Assembly: GCA_023411575.1 (NCBI GenBank)
Contig: JAEYOP010000031.1
Coordinates: 21,022-85,021 of the forward strand
Direction: 5' to 3'
Source of the DNA: Bacillota bacterium
GTDB lineage: Bacteria > Bacillota > Clostridia > Acetivibrionales > DTU013
DNA: 64,000 bases
Made by a program: the position numbers and the translations under genes. This document shows, in pieces, positions 34,397 through 43,282 of the stretch. The notes under the pieces are model-generated. The model was given only the letters and a program-made list of their open reading frames with translations, searched no databases and was not told the origin of the DNA. Numbering within the stretch: position 1 is the stretch's first letter; each line of letters begins with the position of its first letter.

Positions 34397-35572
34397 TCAT
34401 TCCGGCTTTTTCACATTATATCCATTGTCGCCGTACGGCTGGAGCTTGTCAAGCCATTTCCGCTCCAGCTTTTTCAGTTCCTCCTTCTTGTCGAAGAAGC
34501 CGTCTTCCTTTTCTTCCAGCACTTCCAGCACCTCGAAGGCAAACGCCTTCTCCCCGAGCCTGGTCCAGTCCTTCTGGAGTTCCGCGTTTACAAAACCGCC
34601 CATATTGAGCTGAAACCGCTTACCGTTCATACTCTTCAGGTCCGGAGCCGCCAGAACAAAAATTTTGTTCTCCGCCGTATTCCGGATCTGGTAAATCCCC
34701 GCTTCCTTCTTCATCTGCTTGTATTGATCCAGCAGTTCTCTTCTGCGATCCATGTCCTCCGCCTTCTTTCCGCCATGATTGTCGGGCTTGCTCCCCGCCG
34801 TCCCTTCCGGCCGGCCTTCGTCCTTCCTGAGCCAGTAACGGCTTCCGTCAGGCTTTCGGTCCATCAGGCCGTACTCGATGAGGTATCTGCGAATCGTGGC
34901 AAAATCCTCATAAGCCCCCTTGAGGATCTCATTGACCTCTTTCTCCGTATAATACCGATCCGGGTCGAATCGCTTGGCCAGATGCCGGATCACGACCACC
35001 TTGTGCTTCTCCTTCATGGAAAACGTCTTCAGCAGACCCTCCGGACCGTTCCGGAAATAGTTTTTCAAAATCGTCTCATTTTCCTCGTCCGTGACATTGT
35101 AGCGGTCGTCCACCATCACGGCCGTTTTGTGCGGAGCCGCCAGCGCGGGCGATTTCTTCGCGCTTTTCAAAATGTCCATCAGCGCCAGAAAAATTTTGGC
35201 CTGCCTTTCCTTTTCCTTCAGGGCGAACCGGTGGTTCCGGACCGTGGAACTGCTCCCGACGCCGATCTCCTTCCGGATCTCCGCATCGCTCCTGCCTTCG
35301 TAAAAAAGCCGCAGCAAGGTATTCTGGTGGTCCGACAGGCCGGTTGTCTTCTTGTCCAGCCCGATCAGAAATTCAAAAACGGAACCGTGGCTTTTCCGGA
35401 TATGAAGCCGGATCTGTTTTCCGGCTTCATACAAAACCCCGTCCTGCTGGTAGACAATGCCCTTTTCGATCTTCTTCCCGCAAAGCAGGCATTCATAAAA
35501 ATCCGGTTCTTCGGAATACCCTTTCTTCATATCCTCCAGGGAGGCGTTAAACAGCTTCTCAAGGTCGACCAT
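34397..35572 (-). CDS. DUF2087 transcriptional-regulator-like protein with C-terminal GIY-YIG-like domain
   Basis: About 391 aa. Order: a short zinc-finger-like segment (CLLCGKK and HIRKSHG, about residues 30-60), a LuxR-like helix-turn-helix (LSDHQNTLLRLFYEGRSDAE through GVGSSSTVRNHRF, about 78-120), a DUF2087 module (LAKRFDPDRYYTEKEVNEIL to GSRYWLR, about 190-240), a charged linker and a C-terminal domain with GIYQIRNTAENKIFVLA resembling GIY-YIG nuclease folds. The start ATG 35572 follows GAGGAAGTG. A strong promoter and an inverted repeat between -10 and start suggest self-regulation. Role of the GIY-YIG-like part is unknown; it may bind rather than cut DNA. Confidence 0.8.
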   Translation of the reverse strand: MVDLEKLFNASLEDMKKGYSEEPDFYECLLCGKKIEKGIVYQQDGVLYEAGKQIRLHIRKSHGSVFEFLIGLDKKTTGLSDHQNTLLRLFYEGRSDAEIRKEIGVGSSSTVRNHRFALKEKERQAKIFLALMDILKSAKKSPALAAPHKTAVMVDDRYNVTDEENETILKNYFRNGPEGLLKTFSMKEKHKVVVIRHLAKRFDPDRYYTEKEVNEILKGAYEDFATIRRYLIEYGLMDRKPDGSRYWLRKDEGRPEGTAGSKPDNHGGKKAEDMDRRRELLDQYKQMKKEAGIYQIRNTAENKIFVLAAPDLKSMNGKRFQLNMGGFVNAELQKDWTRLGEKAFAFEVLEVLEEKEDGFFDKKEELKKLERKWLDKLQPYGDNGYNVKKPE

Positions 35573-35610
35573 AAAATCACTTCCTCTTTTTTTAGACACA
35601 GCAAATTAAC

Positions 35611-35657
35611 GTTTGCTTTATAACAAACATTTTAGCTTATTGTCTACGTATTGTCAA
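35611..35657 (-). promoter_or_regulatory. Promoter and candidate operator of the DUF2087 gene
   Basis: Minus strand TTGACA (35657-35652), 17-base spacer, TAAAAT (35634-35629). Next to the -10, at 35611-35628, lies the inverted repeat GTTTG-N8-CAAAC, placed over the probable transcription start. Confidence 0.65.
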
Positions 35658-35695
35658 GCGTAAGCCCGTTTTGTCTATTGTCGATTCAATTCACT

Positions 35696-36640
35696 TTACT
35701 GCGACATGAAAAACATATACGCCGGAATAATGACCAGGCTTGCCGCCGTGGTAACCGCGGTCATGACTGCGGCGAACTGATAATCGGAGCCGTATTCCCT
35801 GGCGACGACGCCTGTGCTTGTGATGGCGGGCATAGCCGCCTGTATGACGAAAACCATCCCCATAAGCCTCGGCACGGGGATCCATTTCAGAAGCAGCAGC
35901 ATAAGTCCCGGGCAGATCAGCGCCCTGGCCAGGATAAGGGTTATGACATCCTTGTCGAATTTGATTTCGCGAAGCTTCACGGAATAAAGCACGATCCCCG
36001 TAAAGAACATGGCAAGGGGCGTCGTAAGATTCCCGATATACTTGCAGCTGTCCGTTACAAAGGAAGGCATGCCGATGCCGGACAAGACCACCAGTACACC
36101 GGTTCCGAAGCCGATCACGGCGGGATTGAAAATCCGTTTGAGGGTAGTGGCGTTCCACAGGGAAAAGGTCTTGTTCCGGGGGTTGTCCCTGCTGACTTCG
36201 TATGCGCCGACGGTCCAGTAGAAAGTCGTGTTTGCAAGATAATACAGCAGCACGTACGGCACGCATTTCTCTCCGAACAGCGCCAGGTTGACCGGCAGAC
36301 CGATGAACATGGTATTGGAGGCGAAGAACATGGAGCGGAATACCCCTTTGCGGCTCCTGTCCACCTTGATAACATTGCTTGCCAGAATGGAAAGCAGATA
36401 GCTGATCCCTATGGAAACAAACGGTACGACCAGATTCTTGCCGAGACTCTCCAACTGCGCTTTTTCAAAAGTGGAGGTGATATTGTAGAACATATAGCAT
36501 GGAAGCGATATATTCATGACCACCTTTGAAAAGGTGTTGCCGGTCCCTTCATTGAACCACCCTGCATGCGTAAAAACATACCCTGTCATAATCAGGATGA
36601 TAATGGTCAGAATACTCTCAATGGATTTTAAAATGATCAT
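35696..36640 (-). CDS. AEC-family transporter (auxin efflux carrier/malate permease type)
   Basis: About 314 aa with ten hydrophobic segments in a 5+5 arrangement and Gly/Pro breaks typical of the AEC family (LPVNLALFG, QAAMPAITSTGVVAREYGSD). Members carry organic acids or other small anions; substrate unknown. The start ATG 36640 follows GGGGAG at 6 bases. It stands alone on the minus strand with no metabolic gene next to it. Confidence 0.87.
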   Translation of the reverse strand: MIILKSIESILTIIILIMTGYVFTHAGWFNEGTGNTFSKVVMNISLPCYMFYNITSTFEKAQLESLGKNLVVPFVSIGISYLLSILASNVIKVDRSRKGVFRSMFFASNTMFIGLPVNLALFGEKCVPYVLLYYLANTTFYWTVGAYEVSRDNPRNKTFSLWNATTLKRIFNPAVIGFGTGVLVVLSGIGMPSFVTDSCKYIGNLTTPLAMFFTGIVLYSVKLREIKFDKDVITLILARALICPGLMLLLLKWIPVPRLMGMVFVIQAAMPAITSTGVVAREYGSDYQFAAVMTAVTTAASLVIIPAYMFFMSQ

Positions 36641-36744
36641 GCCGAACTCCCCGCGCATCTATCGGATTACTTTACCTATAGTACCACGAAAGGCCTGCCC
36701 TGGCAAATCCGGCAATGAAAGCCGCCTGTATTTCAGGCCATGAC

Positions 36745-38412
36745 TCAGGCTATGATCTTCTGATAGGCATCCTTTTCAGGAAGGGGCCTGCTGAACAGAT
36801 ATCCCTGGATTTTGGTGCATTTGTGCTCCTTCAGATAGTCCAGCTGCTCCTGGGTTTCGACACCTTCGGCAATGACGCACAAATCCATGCTTTTGCCGAT
36901 ATTGACAATATGATCGGTCAGGGATTTGTTCTTGTCCGGGCCGGAAATCGTGTCGATGAAGGTTTTGTCGATTTTCAGGGTGGAGATGGGAAGATTCCGC
37001 AGGTAAGTCAAGGAGGAATAGCCCTTTCCGAAGTCGTCCAGCGCTATTTTCACTCCATGCTCCCTCAGGGTCTTCAGCTTGCCCGGAATGGTCTCATAGG
37101 ACTCCATCAGGATGGATTCCGTGATCTCCAGCTCCAGGTAGTGCGGTTCAAGATAGACGATATCCAGGGTTTCAAAAACAAAGTCCGTAAAATCGTCCTG
37201 CAAAAGCTGCAGCATGGAAATGTTGACCGAGATGCTCAAATCCTTGTTGCCGGCCTGGTGCAGCTTTTTGAGGAAAACGCAGGCATTGCGCAGGACCCAT
37301 TCGCCGATGGCGATGATCTGATGGGTATCCTCCGCGATTTTGATAAACCGGTCCGGCGCCACCAGGCCAAGCTCCCTGCTCCGCCATCTCAGCAGCGCCT
37401 CGAAGCCGGAGATGGCGTTGGTCTCCAGGTCCAACTGGGGCTGGTAGTACAGCTCGAATTCATTGTTTTCCAGGGCGGTCCGCAGGCAGCTTTCAATGCA
37501 CATTCTTTCTGTCACGGCCTCATTCATGGGTTCATTATAGATGACGATCCTGTTCTTTCCCGCGCTCTTTGCTTTATATACCGCTATGTCGGCCTTTTTC
37601 AGCAGCTCGTCCATAGTATTTCCATGGTCGGGGTAAAGAGAAACGCCGATGCTCACCGTATTAAACAGGATGCTGTTGTCGAGCTCAATCTGCTTTTTCA
37701 GCTCTTTGAGAATTGTCACCGTCCATTTTTCAATCTCTTCCGGATCGGCGAACCGATCGATCAGAATAATGAATTCATCGCCGCCCAGGCGGTATACCTT
37801 CATGTTTTCCTTCGCCAGGTTCTTCAGCCTGTCGCCTATCAACTGCAGCATACGGTCGCCGAAGGTATGGCCCATCACGTCATTGATATACTTGAAATTG
37901 TCGACATCGATAAACAGCAGGGCGCACTGCCGGCCATCCCGCCGGTCCACGATCTCTCTCATGTTTTCGAGCAGGGACGCCCTGTTCTCCAGGCCGGTAA
38001 GCTGGTCGTGGTACGCCATTTCATGAAGCTTTTTTTCATATTCCTTCACCTGCTTCAGGTTCCTCTGGCTTTCCTCGAACTGGTTCCGAGCATACTCCTC
38101 GGAATCGGCAAGCTGCTGGCAGGTCTTGGTGACTTCATCCTTTGCCGTTTCGATCTCCCTGTTTTTATGCAGGAGCTCGGTTTCGGCCGCCTTGGCCCTT
38201 CTCAGCGCATCCCAGACAAGCATGTAGAGAATGCCGCTGGTCACTATAACATATCCCCAGCCTTTCACCATGCTAATGAAAGTCAGCGTGTCCTTTTCAA
38301 CCGCCAGAAAGGCGGCCAGCTTGTCGGATACGAGAATCCAGAGCCCTCCGAGCAGCAAATACAGGATGGCTATTCGCAAAGCAACCTTTCCGGGTTCACT
38401 CGTTTTTTTCAT
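36745..38412 (-). CDS. Membrane-bound GGDEF-EAL protein (cyclic di-GMP turnover)
   Basis: 555 aa. Two N-terminal membrane helices with a short loop (about 10-60), a coiled-coil linker (AETELLHKNREIETAKDEVTK), a GGDEF domain with intact YRLGGDEFIILI (about residue 205-216), and an EAL domain with GFEALLRWRS (about 315), LELEITES, DDFGKGYSSLTYL and KIDKTFID. Both active sites look complete, so the protein could make or break c-di-GMP. It lies 40 bases downstream of an AraC response-regulator gene and may be read through from the two-component operon. Confidence 0.93.
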   Translation of the reverse strand: MKKTSEPGKVALRIAILYLLLGGLWILVSDKLAAFLAVEKDTLTFISMVKGWGYVIVTSGILYMLVWDALRRAKAAETELLHKNREIETAKDEVTKTCQQLADSEEYARNQFEESQRNLKQVKEYEKKLHEMAYHDQLTGLENRASLLENMREIVDRRDGRQCALLFIDVDNFKYINDVMGHTFGDRMLQLIGDRLKNLAKENMKVYRLGGDEFIILIDRFADPEEIEKWTVTILKELKKQIELDNSILFNTVSIGVSLYPDHGNTMDELLKKADIAVYKAKSAGKNRIVIYNEPMNEAVTERMCIESCLRTALENNEFELYYQPQLDLETNAISGFEALLRWRSRELGLVAPDRFIKIAEDTHQIIAIGEWVLRNACVFLKKLHQAGNKDLSISVNISMLQLLQDDFTDFVFETLDIVYLEPHYLELEITESILMESYETIPGKLKTLREHGVKIALDDFGKGYSSLTYLRNLPISTLKIDKTFIDTISGPDKNKSLTDHIVNIGKSMDLCVIAEGVETQEQLDYLKEHKCTKIQGYLFSRPLPEKDAYQKIIA

Positions 38413-38451
38413 ATTCCTCCCCCAATCCGGCCCCTCCGAAACAGTGTTGGT

Positions 38452-39552
38452 CTAGGGCACCGCGATCCTCTGACGGTATTCCATGGGCGGCATTCCCGCG
38501 TAACGCTTGAAAAGCCTGCTGAAATACTCGATATCCCTGAATCCGAGCTTTTCGGCGATCTCATAGGTTCTGAGCCTCCCCTCGCCAAGGAGGATTTTCG
38601 CCCTTTCCATCTTGACCATGGTGAGGTATTCCACAAACTGCTGCCCTGTTTTCTGCCGGAATACTTCGCTCAGGTAGGTCCTGTTCATAAAAAGCTTTTC
38701 CGAAAGGCTTTTCAAGGACATTTCCCCGTCTACGTTCTCCAGTACGAAGCTGCACATCCGCCTGACCACCTCGTTATCCGCCCCGGAGCACTCCAGCTTC
38801 CGGATCAGTCCTCCCAGGTATTCCGTTCTTTCCAGAAACGCGTTCTTTATCTCCTCCACATGGACGGAGCGCAGGCCCTCAGAGCGGATCCAATCGTTCC
38901 GGTCCATAAAAGCGCAGAGCCAGCCCTTCTTCTCCAGTACTCCGTTCCATACGGCATTCAGGATGCTTTTCAGGAGAAACTCCATCCGGATCGGTTCGCC
39001 CTCGAGGCTGACCGAGGAAAAATCCACTATACGGGCGGCCAGTCCGGAAGCCGCCTTATCCCCGGCAAGGATCAGCCGGATCAACTGGTCGACGTCGGCG
39101 GACGGGAAAAAGGCCATCCCCTTTTCTTCCAGCTTCTTTTCCATGCTCTGCAGTCTTTGGGCTTCCCGGTTTTTTTCGTCCAGCCGCTCCCGCACCCTCG
39201 CCAGCATTTTCGCCAGCTCCCCGGCTCCGGCAGGCTTGGCAAGGTAGTCGAAGGCTCCCAGTACCATTCCCTGCCTGGCAAAGCTGAAATCGGTGTAATC
39301 GCTCAGCAGCACCACGCATTTGGCCAGCTTTTTATCATTGATTTTTTTTAATAACTCCAGCCCGTCCACTTTAGGCATTTTAATATCGGTTATCACCAGG
39401 TCCATTTCCTCCTGCCGGAGCATTTCAAGCGCTTCCTGGCCGTTTCTCGCCTCTGCGCGCAGCTCAAAGCCGGAGCTTTCCCCCCAGATGGGCATTTTTT
39501 TCAGCATCCGGCGGATGATGTCCATATCGTCAACGATCATCACCTTATACAT
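38452..39552 (-). CDS. Response regulator with AraC-type DNA-binding domain
   Basis: About 366 aa. REC domain (VMIVDDMDIIRRML, phospho-Asp in MDLVITDIKMPK, CVVLLSDYTDFSF) followed by a middle segment of unknown type and a C-terminal AraC double HTH (SLSEKLFMNRTYLSEVFRQKTGQ and AEKLGFRDIEYFSRLFKRYAGMPP). The start ATG 39552 has GAGGTG six bases upstream and overlaps the kinase stop by 8 bases, marking the pair as a unit. Targets unknown; the GGDEF-EAL gene just downstream is a candidate. Confidence 0.9.
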   Translation of the reverse strand: MYKVMIVDDMDIIRRMLKKMPIWGESSGFELRAEARNGQEALEMLRQEEMDLVITDIKMPKVDGLELLKKINDKKLAKCVVLLSDYTDFSFARQGMVLGAFDYLAKPAGAGELAKMLARVRERLDEKNREAQRLQSMEKKLEEKGMAFFPSADVDQLIRLILAGDKAASGLAARIVDFSSVSLEGEPIRMEFLLKSILNAVWNGVLEKKGWLCAFMDRNDWIRSEGLRSVHVEEIKNAFLERTEYLGGLIRKLECSGADNEVVRRMCSFVLENVDGEMSLKSLSEKLFMNRTYLSEVFRQKTGQQFVEYLTMVKMERAKILLGEGRLRTYEIAEKLGFRDIEYFSRLFKRYAGMPPMEYRQRIAVP

Positions 39553-41980
39553 CTGCCGCACCTCGTTCCGTCTTTTCCCATGAAAAGGGCACTGTAAAAT
39601 AAATTGTCGCCCCTTCGTTGACCTTTCCCTCTATCCACACCTGTCCTCCGTGCTTTTCAACGATCTTCCGGACCGTCACCAGCCCCACGCCGCTTCCTTC
39701 AAACTCGTCCTCGGTGTGAAGCCTCTGGAAGATGCCGAAGAGCTTCCCGGAATATTCCATGTCGAACCCAACGCCATTGTCTTTTACATAAAACGCATAC
39801 TTCTCCTGCGTGATCGTACAACCGACCCGGATGACGGCTTTTTCCCGGTCCCTAGTGAATTTGATGGCATTGGACAGGATATTCTGGATCAGCTGCCGGA
39901 AAAGAATCCTGTCCGCGTAGACCGTCGGCATCCCGGTTTCAATAATAAGCGAGATGTCCCGTTCCGGGTGGATTACCCGCAATCCCTCGAAAACCGAAAG
40001 GAACTCGGCCCGGATATCCACCTCTTCCTTGTTGAGCTCCGCCCTTGAAGTCGTTGAATACTGCAGCAGCTTGTTGATCATGTCGATCATGTCCGTGCTG
40101 ATCTTGCTTATATTGCCCATAATCTCCTTCGAGTCCTCATCCATCCGGGGCCCCAAGTCTTCGAGTATGATCCTGCTGTACCCGTCGATCGCCCGCAGGG
40201 GCGATTTCAAATCATGGGATACGGTATAGGAAAACGCCTCCAGCTCGTCCAAGGCCAGCTGCAGTTCCTTCGTCCTGTCCCGGACGCGCTGCTCGAGGCT
40301 GGCATTCAGCTGCTTCACCTCTTTTATGGCCATTTTGTAAGCGGTGATATTATCAAATAGAAGGCCGAACTCCGTGCCGGAGATCCAAAAAATGTTACCT
40401 GCATAATAGCGTTCTATTTCCGGGTAGTAGGTTTCAAACCTTTCCGAGCCGCCGGTTTTCAGCAATCGCTGGTAGATGGGCAGTTCCTTGTTCTGATAGC
40501 CGAACACCTCAAACCAGTTTTTGTTGACCACCTCTGCCCCGGTTTTCTCCATCTGTTTATATAGACCGGGATTTACGGCTTTGAACCGGATATCGGCAAT
40601 TTTGCCCTGCTCGCCGAATACCGGCTCCACTACGCAAAATCCGTTCAGCATTTTTTCAAACAGGAGGCTGAAACGGCGTTCGCTGGAAACCAGGCTGTCC
40701 TGGACCGCCGAAAGCTCGTCGAACTGCTGCTGCAGCTTGGCTCCGGCCAGCGAAAGGTCCTGGTAAAGCCCGGACAGCTCCAGGTTGTTTTTGGACAGGT
40801 CTTCCTTCATCCTTTTGATTTTGCTTAAATAATATAGAAGAAGAATGATGAGAAGCAGCAAACTGGAAATAACGACAACGATGTTAATGACAAAGGATTT
40901 GTATTCCTTCAGCACGGAAGACGGTTCATTTGCGACGGTACTGCCCGGCGGAAGCGAAGACGGCTCAATATTGAACCGCTTAAGCAGGTAGTAATCAAAA
41001 AGCAGCCGCGTTGTCGGAGTCCGGTCCAAAGGAATGGCGTCTATCTCCTCCCCGCCGAGGACCCTTAGTGCGATCCTTCCGGCTCTCTCTCCCTGGAGCT
41101 TCCCGCTTATCATGCTTCCGCCCACGGCTCCGTTGTTGATCGCCTCTTCATACAGGTTATAAACCGGTACGCTGCTGCTCTTGCCCAGCTTTTTGCTGAA
41201 AAATTCAAACCCGACGGAATTGCCGTCCGCATCCATCAGGTAGTTCGTGCTGATTACAATACTGTCGCTGCCCGCATGGGAGACAATGTCAAAAATCTCC
41301 TCCGTCTTCTTGCCGCCCAGCAGGACAAGCTCCAGGGAAGGATACGCGCTCCGGATGGCTTTGATGGTCAACAGCCCCGTAGACTGGCCGCTGTCCGATT
41401 TGTCATACACGAGGTAAACCTTTTTCAGCGAGGGATTAATTGCCATTGCCGCCTGGATCGTTTCCCCGGGATTGATCTCCTGTATTACCCCCGTCACCCT
41501 GCTTTTACCCTCCAGCAGGCCTTTTGCCCCGTTTTCGTTCACGCCGCAGAAAACGACGGGGGCGTCGGAAAAAAGCTCCGCCCTGTTGGCCAGTGCAAAT
41601 TCAAGAGCAATATCGTCCGTTGTAATGACCAGATCGGTCTTTTTGTCCGCATACTTGAATTTCAGGTACTCCCGGTTTGCATTCAGATTCGCGTAAGAGG
41701 CGTAGGCCTTCCAGTCCATATACTCTATGGAGATGGCGAAATCGCCGTCCCGCTTCTTGAGAACGTCCAGAATGCCGTTTACTTCGTCATCGGTCCAGAA
41801 AAGGCCCTGGTGGTAGGAATTCAGGAGGATGATGTTTCGGGGAGAATCTTCGGCATAAAGGCGGGAAGGGTTCGAAAAAACCAGCAGTATCAACAAAAGC
41901 ACTGCCGCGCCGCTTTTGCAAATCGACTCCCTTCCAAGCAATATCCTCGCCCCCTTGAAATGCCTGTTAAAGCAGAACAA
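39545..41980 (-). CDS. Sensor histidine kinase with ABC-substrate-binding-like sensory domain
   Basis: 811 aa. N-terminal hydrophobic signal/anchor (about 22-40), then an extracytoplasmic domain of the ABC-substrate-binding (TrpX/DUF-type periplasmic) fold to about residue 330 (NIILLNSYHQGLFWTDDE, DAPVVFCGVNENG, VYLVYDKSDSGQS), a membrane helix (about 364-388), a coiled coil, a PAS-like domain (FSLLFEKMLNGFCVVEPVF), and a kinase core with phospho-His in FSYTVSHDLKSPLRAIDGYSR (about residue 600) and HATPase_c motifs (NILSNAIKFT, VKDNGVGFD, GSGVGLVTVRK). Start TTG 41980 has AAAGGA upstream. It phosphorylates, presumably, the overlapping AraC regulator. The ligand is likely a small molecule bound as in tryptophan- or nucleoside-type binding proteins. 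Confidence 0.88.
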   Translation of the reverse strand: MFCFNRHFKGARILLGRESICKSGAAVLLLILLVFSNPSRLYAEDSPRNIILLNSYHQGLFWTDDEVNGILDVLKKRDGDFAISIEYMDWKAYASYANLNANREYLKFKYADKKTDLVITTDDIALEFALANRAELFSDAPVVFCGVNENGAKGLLEGKSRVTGVIQEINPGETIQAAMAINPSLKKVYLVYDKSDSGQSTGLLTIKAIRSAYPSLELVLLGGKKTEEIFDIVSHAGSDSIVISTNYLMDADGNSVGFEFFSKKLGKSSSVPVYNLYEEAINNGAVGGSMISGKLQGERAGRIALRVLGGEEIDAIPLDRTPTTRLLFDYYLLKRFNIEPSSLPPGSTVANEPSSVLKEYKSFVINIVVVISSLLLLIILLLYYLSKIKRMKEDLSKNNLELSGLYQDLSLAGAKLQQQFDELSAVQDSLVSSERRFSLLFEKMLNGFCVVEPVFGEQGKIADIRFKAVNPGLYKQMEKTGAEVVNKNWFEVFGYQNKELPIYQRLLKTGGSERFETYYPEIERYYAGNIFWISGTEFGLLFDNITAYKMAIKEVKQLNASLEQRVRDRTKELQLALDELEAFSYTVSHDLKSPLRAIDGYSRIILEDLGPRMDEDSKEIMGNISKISTDMIDMINKLLQYSTTSRAELNKEEVDIRAEFLSVFEGLRVIHPERDISLIIETGMPTVYADRILFRQLIQNILSNAIKFTRDREKAVIRVGCTITQEKYAFYVKDNGVGFDMEYSGKLFGIFQRLHTEDEFEGSGVGLVTVRKIVEKHGGQVWIEGKVNEGATIYFTVPFSWEKTERGAADV

Positions 41981-42129
41981 AATTTGTCCTTTAAATAATA
42001 ACCACCGGAATAGTTCCGCGAAACATAATTTTACATTTTTATCGGATATTGCTCGAATTTTGAAACATTCTCCGAGATTTATTATAGACCATGGACCGCA
42101 TGAATCGCAAATTCAATTTTTTACGGTCT

Positions 42130-42483
42130 CTAATACTTACACAGGGTTTGAAGGACGTGCTCGTCCTTGAAGGGCTTTACGATGAAATTTTTTGCTCCGT
42201 GGATGACCGCCTCCCGCACCTTGCTTTCCTGCCCCATTGCGGATACGATGATCACCGTCGCCTTCCGGTCGATCTTCATGATTTCCTGCAGGGCCGCAAT
42301 CCCGTCCATTTCGGGCATGGTAATATCCAGGGTGACGATATCGGGGGTCAGCTGCATATACTTCGCCACTCCGCTTTTTCCATTATCGGCCTCCCCTACG
42401 ACCGTGTATCCGTTTTTCTCAAGTAGGCTCCTGAGCGCCAGCCTCATAAAAGCAGCGTCGTCAACAATAAGAACACTCTTCAT
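42130..42483 (-). CDS. Single-domain response regulator (CheY-like)
   Basis: 117 aa, receiver domain only: SVLIVDDAAFMRLAL (acidic pocket), DIVTLDITMPEMDG (phospho-Asp at about residue 53), IIVSAMGQ (Ser/Thr switch), NFIVKPFK (conserved Lys). GAGAGGAAAGTG lies about 10 bases before the ATG. No chemotaxis gene is nearby; it may belong to the kinase system at 39545 or to a distant one. Spacing to the kinase gene is about 150 bases. Confidence 0.92.
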   Translation of the reverse strand: MKSVLIVDDAAFMRLALRSLLEKNGYTVVGEADNGKSGVAKYMQLTPDIVTLDITMPEMDGIAALQEIMKIDRKATVIIVSAMGQESKVREAVIHGAKNFIVKPFKDEHVLQTLCKY

Positions 42484-42529
42484 GGCAATTCACACTTTCC
42501 TCTCTCTATTTTTCCGTTCTTAACCGTCT

Positions 42530-43111
42530 CTAAAGCAATTCCAGTAGTTTTTTCAAGGTTGCCTGGGTATGCTCCTTCAAGGAGTAGGTAAAGCCATCCG
42601 TCCACCACCGGGAAATCATTTCTCTGGAAAATCCGAAAAGGATTGCAGTGATTTCCTGGGCAGTGAAGGAGCCGGAAACTTCGCCTTTTTCGATGCCATG
42701 CGCCACAAGCCCGGCCAGAAAGCGGCTGCGTTTATCGAATATGTCCTTCACAAGCTCCTGGGTCACCGGGTCTTTCAGAAAGGAGTGATAGGAAAACAGA
42801 ACGGCCGTAATGGCGGGATAGTTTTCGTAATATTCCATATACAGCCGGTAATACTCCAGAATCTTCTCCTTGAACGGCAGCTCCCTTTCCGATACCGTTT
42901 GATTGATCGATTCGTCAAATGCCGAGTAATACTCCAATACGGCTACGATGATATCGTCCTTGCTCTTGAAATATTTATAGAGCAGCGATTCATTGATTTC
43001 CTGCCTCCTGGCAAGCTCTTTCGTAGACAGGCTCTGCAATCCGGAATCGTTGATGATGTCGATTGCCGCTAAAATAATACTGTCCTTTCGGTTGGGAAAT
43101 CTCCTTCTCAT
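42530..43111 (-). CDS. TetR/AcrR-family transcriptional regulator
   Basis: 193 aa. N-terminal HTH (ILAAIDIINDSGLQSLSTKE followed by LARRQEINESLLYKYFKSKDDI), C-terminal ligand domain without recognised family. The gene has a consensus promoter carrying a 30-bp palindrome just after the -10, so it almost certainly represses itself. Neither neighbour is an obvious efflux or degradation gene. Confidence 0.92.
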   Translation of the reverse strand: MRRRFPNRKDSIILAAIDIINDSGLQSLSTKELARRQEINESLLYKYFKSKDDIIVAVLEYYSAFDESINQTVSERELPFKEKILEYYRLYMEYYENYPAITAVLFSYHSFLKDPVTQELVKDIFDKRSRFLAGLVAHGIEKGEVSGSFTAQEITAILFGFSREMISRWWTDGFTYSLKEHTQATLKKLLELL

Positions 43112-43122
43112 AGCTCCTCCGT

Positions 43123-43182
43123 ATAGGTAAGTGAATATTCACTCACCTATACATTATAGGACAACTTCTCTCTATTGTCAAT
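43123..43182 (-). promoter_or_regulatory. Promoter and operator of the TetR gene
   Basis: Minus strand TTGACA (43182-43177), exactly 17 bases, TATAAT (43159-43154). The near-perfect 30-bp palindrome TATAGGTAAGTGAATATTCACTCACCTATA arrangement at 43123-43152 (halves TATAGGT and AGTGAAT with mirror images) covers the transcription start. AGTGAATATTCACT is a typical TetR-type core. Confidence 0.8.
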
Positions 43183-43195
43183 ACTTTACAAAAAT

Positions 43196-43226
43196 AAAGC
43201 GGCGCATCGGAAGATGCACCGCTTTA
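43196..43226 (-). terminator. Terminator downstream of the catalase gene
   Basis: Stem of 13 bp with one mismatch (43196-43208 / 43213-43225), GGAA loop, followed on the minus strand by TTTATTTTTGT. It lies 57 bases after the katA stop and just upstream of the tetR promoter. Confidence 0.75.
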
Positions 43227-43282
43227 CTTCAATTTTCAGGCTGTTTTACCCGTTTTACCAAAAGAAGCTTCACATATATAGG

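Noticed and set aside
36715..39351. 878-codon plus-strand open frame
   Set aside because: It lies exactly opposite the GGDEF-EAL and AraC regulator genes, whose motifs are complete; composition is that of a complementary-strand shadow.
43123..43152. Palindrome as a terminator of tetR or katA
   Set aside because: It overlaps the transcription start of tetR directly after a perfect -10 and has no T-tract, so an operator fits better.
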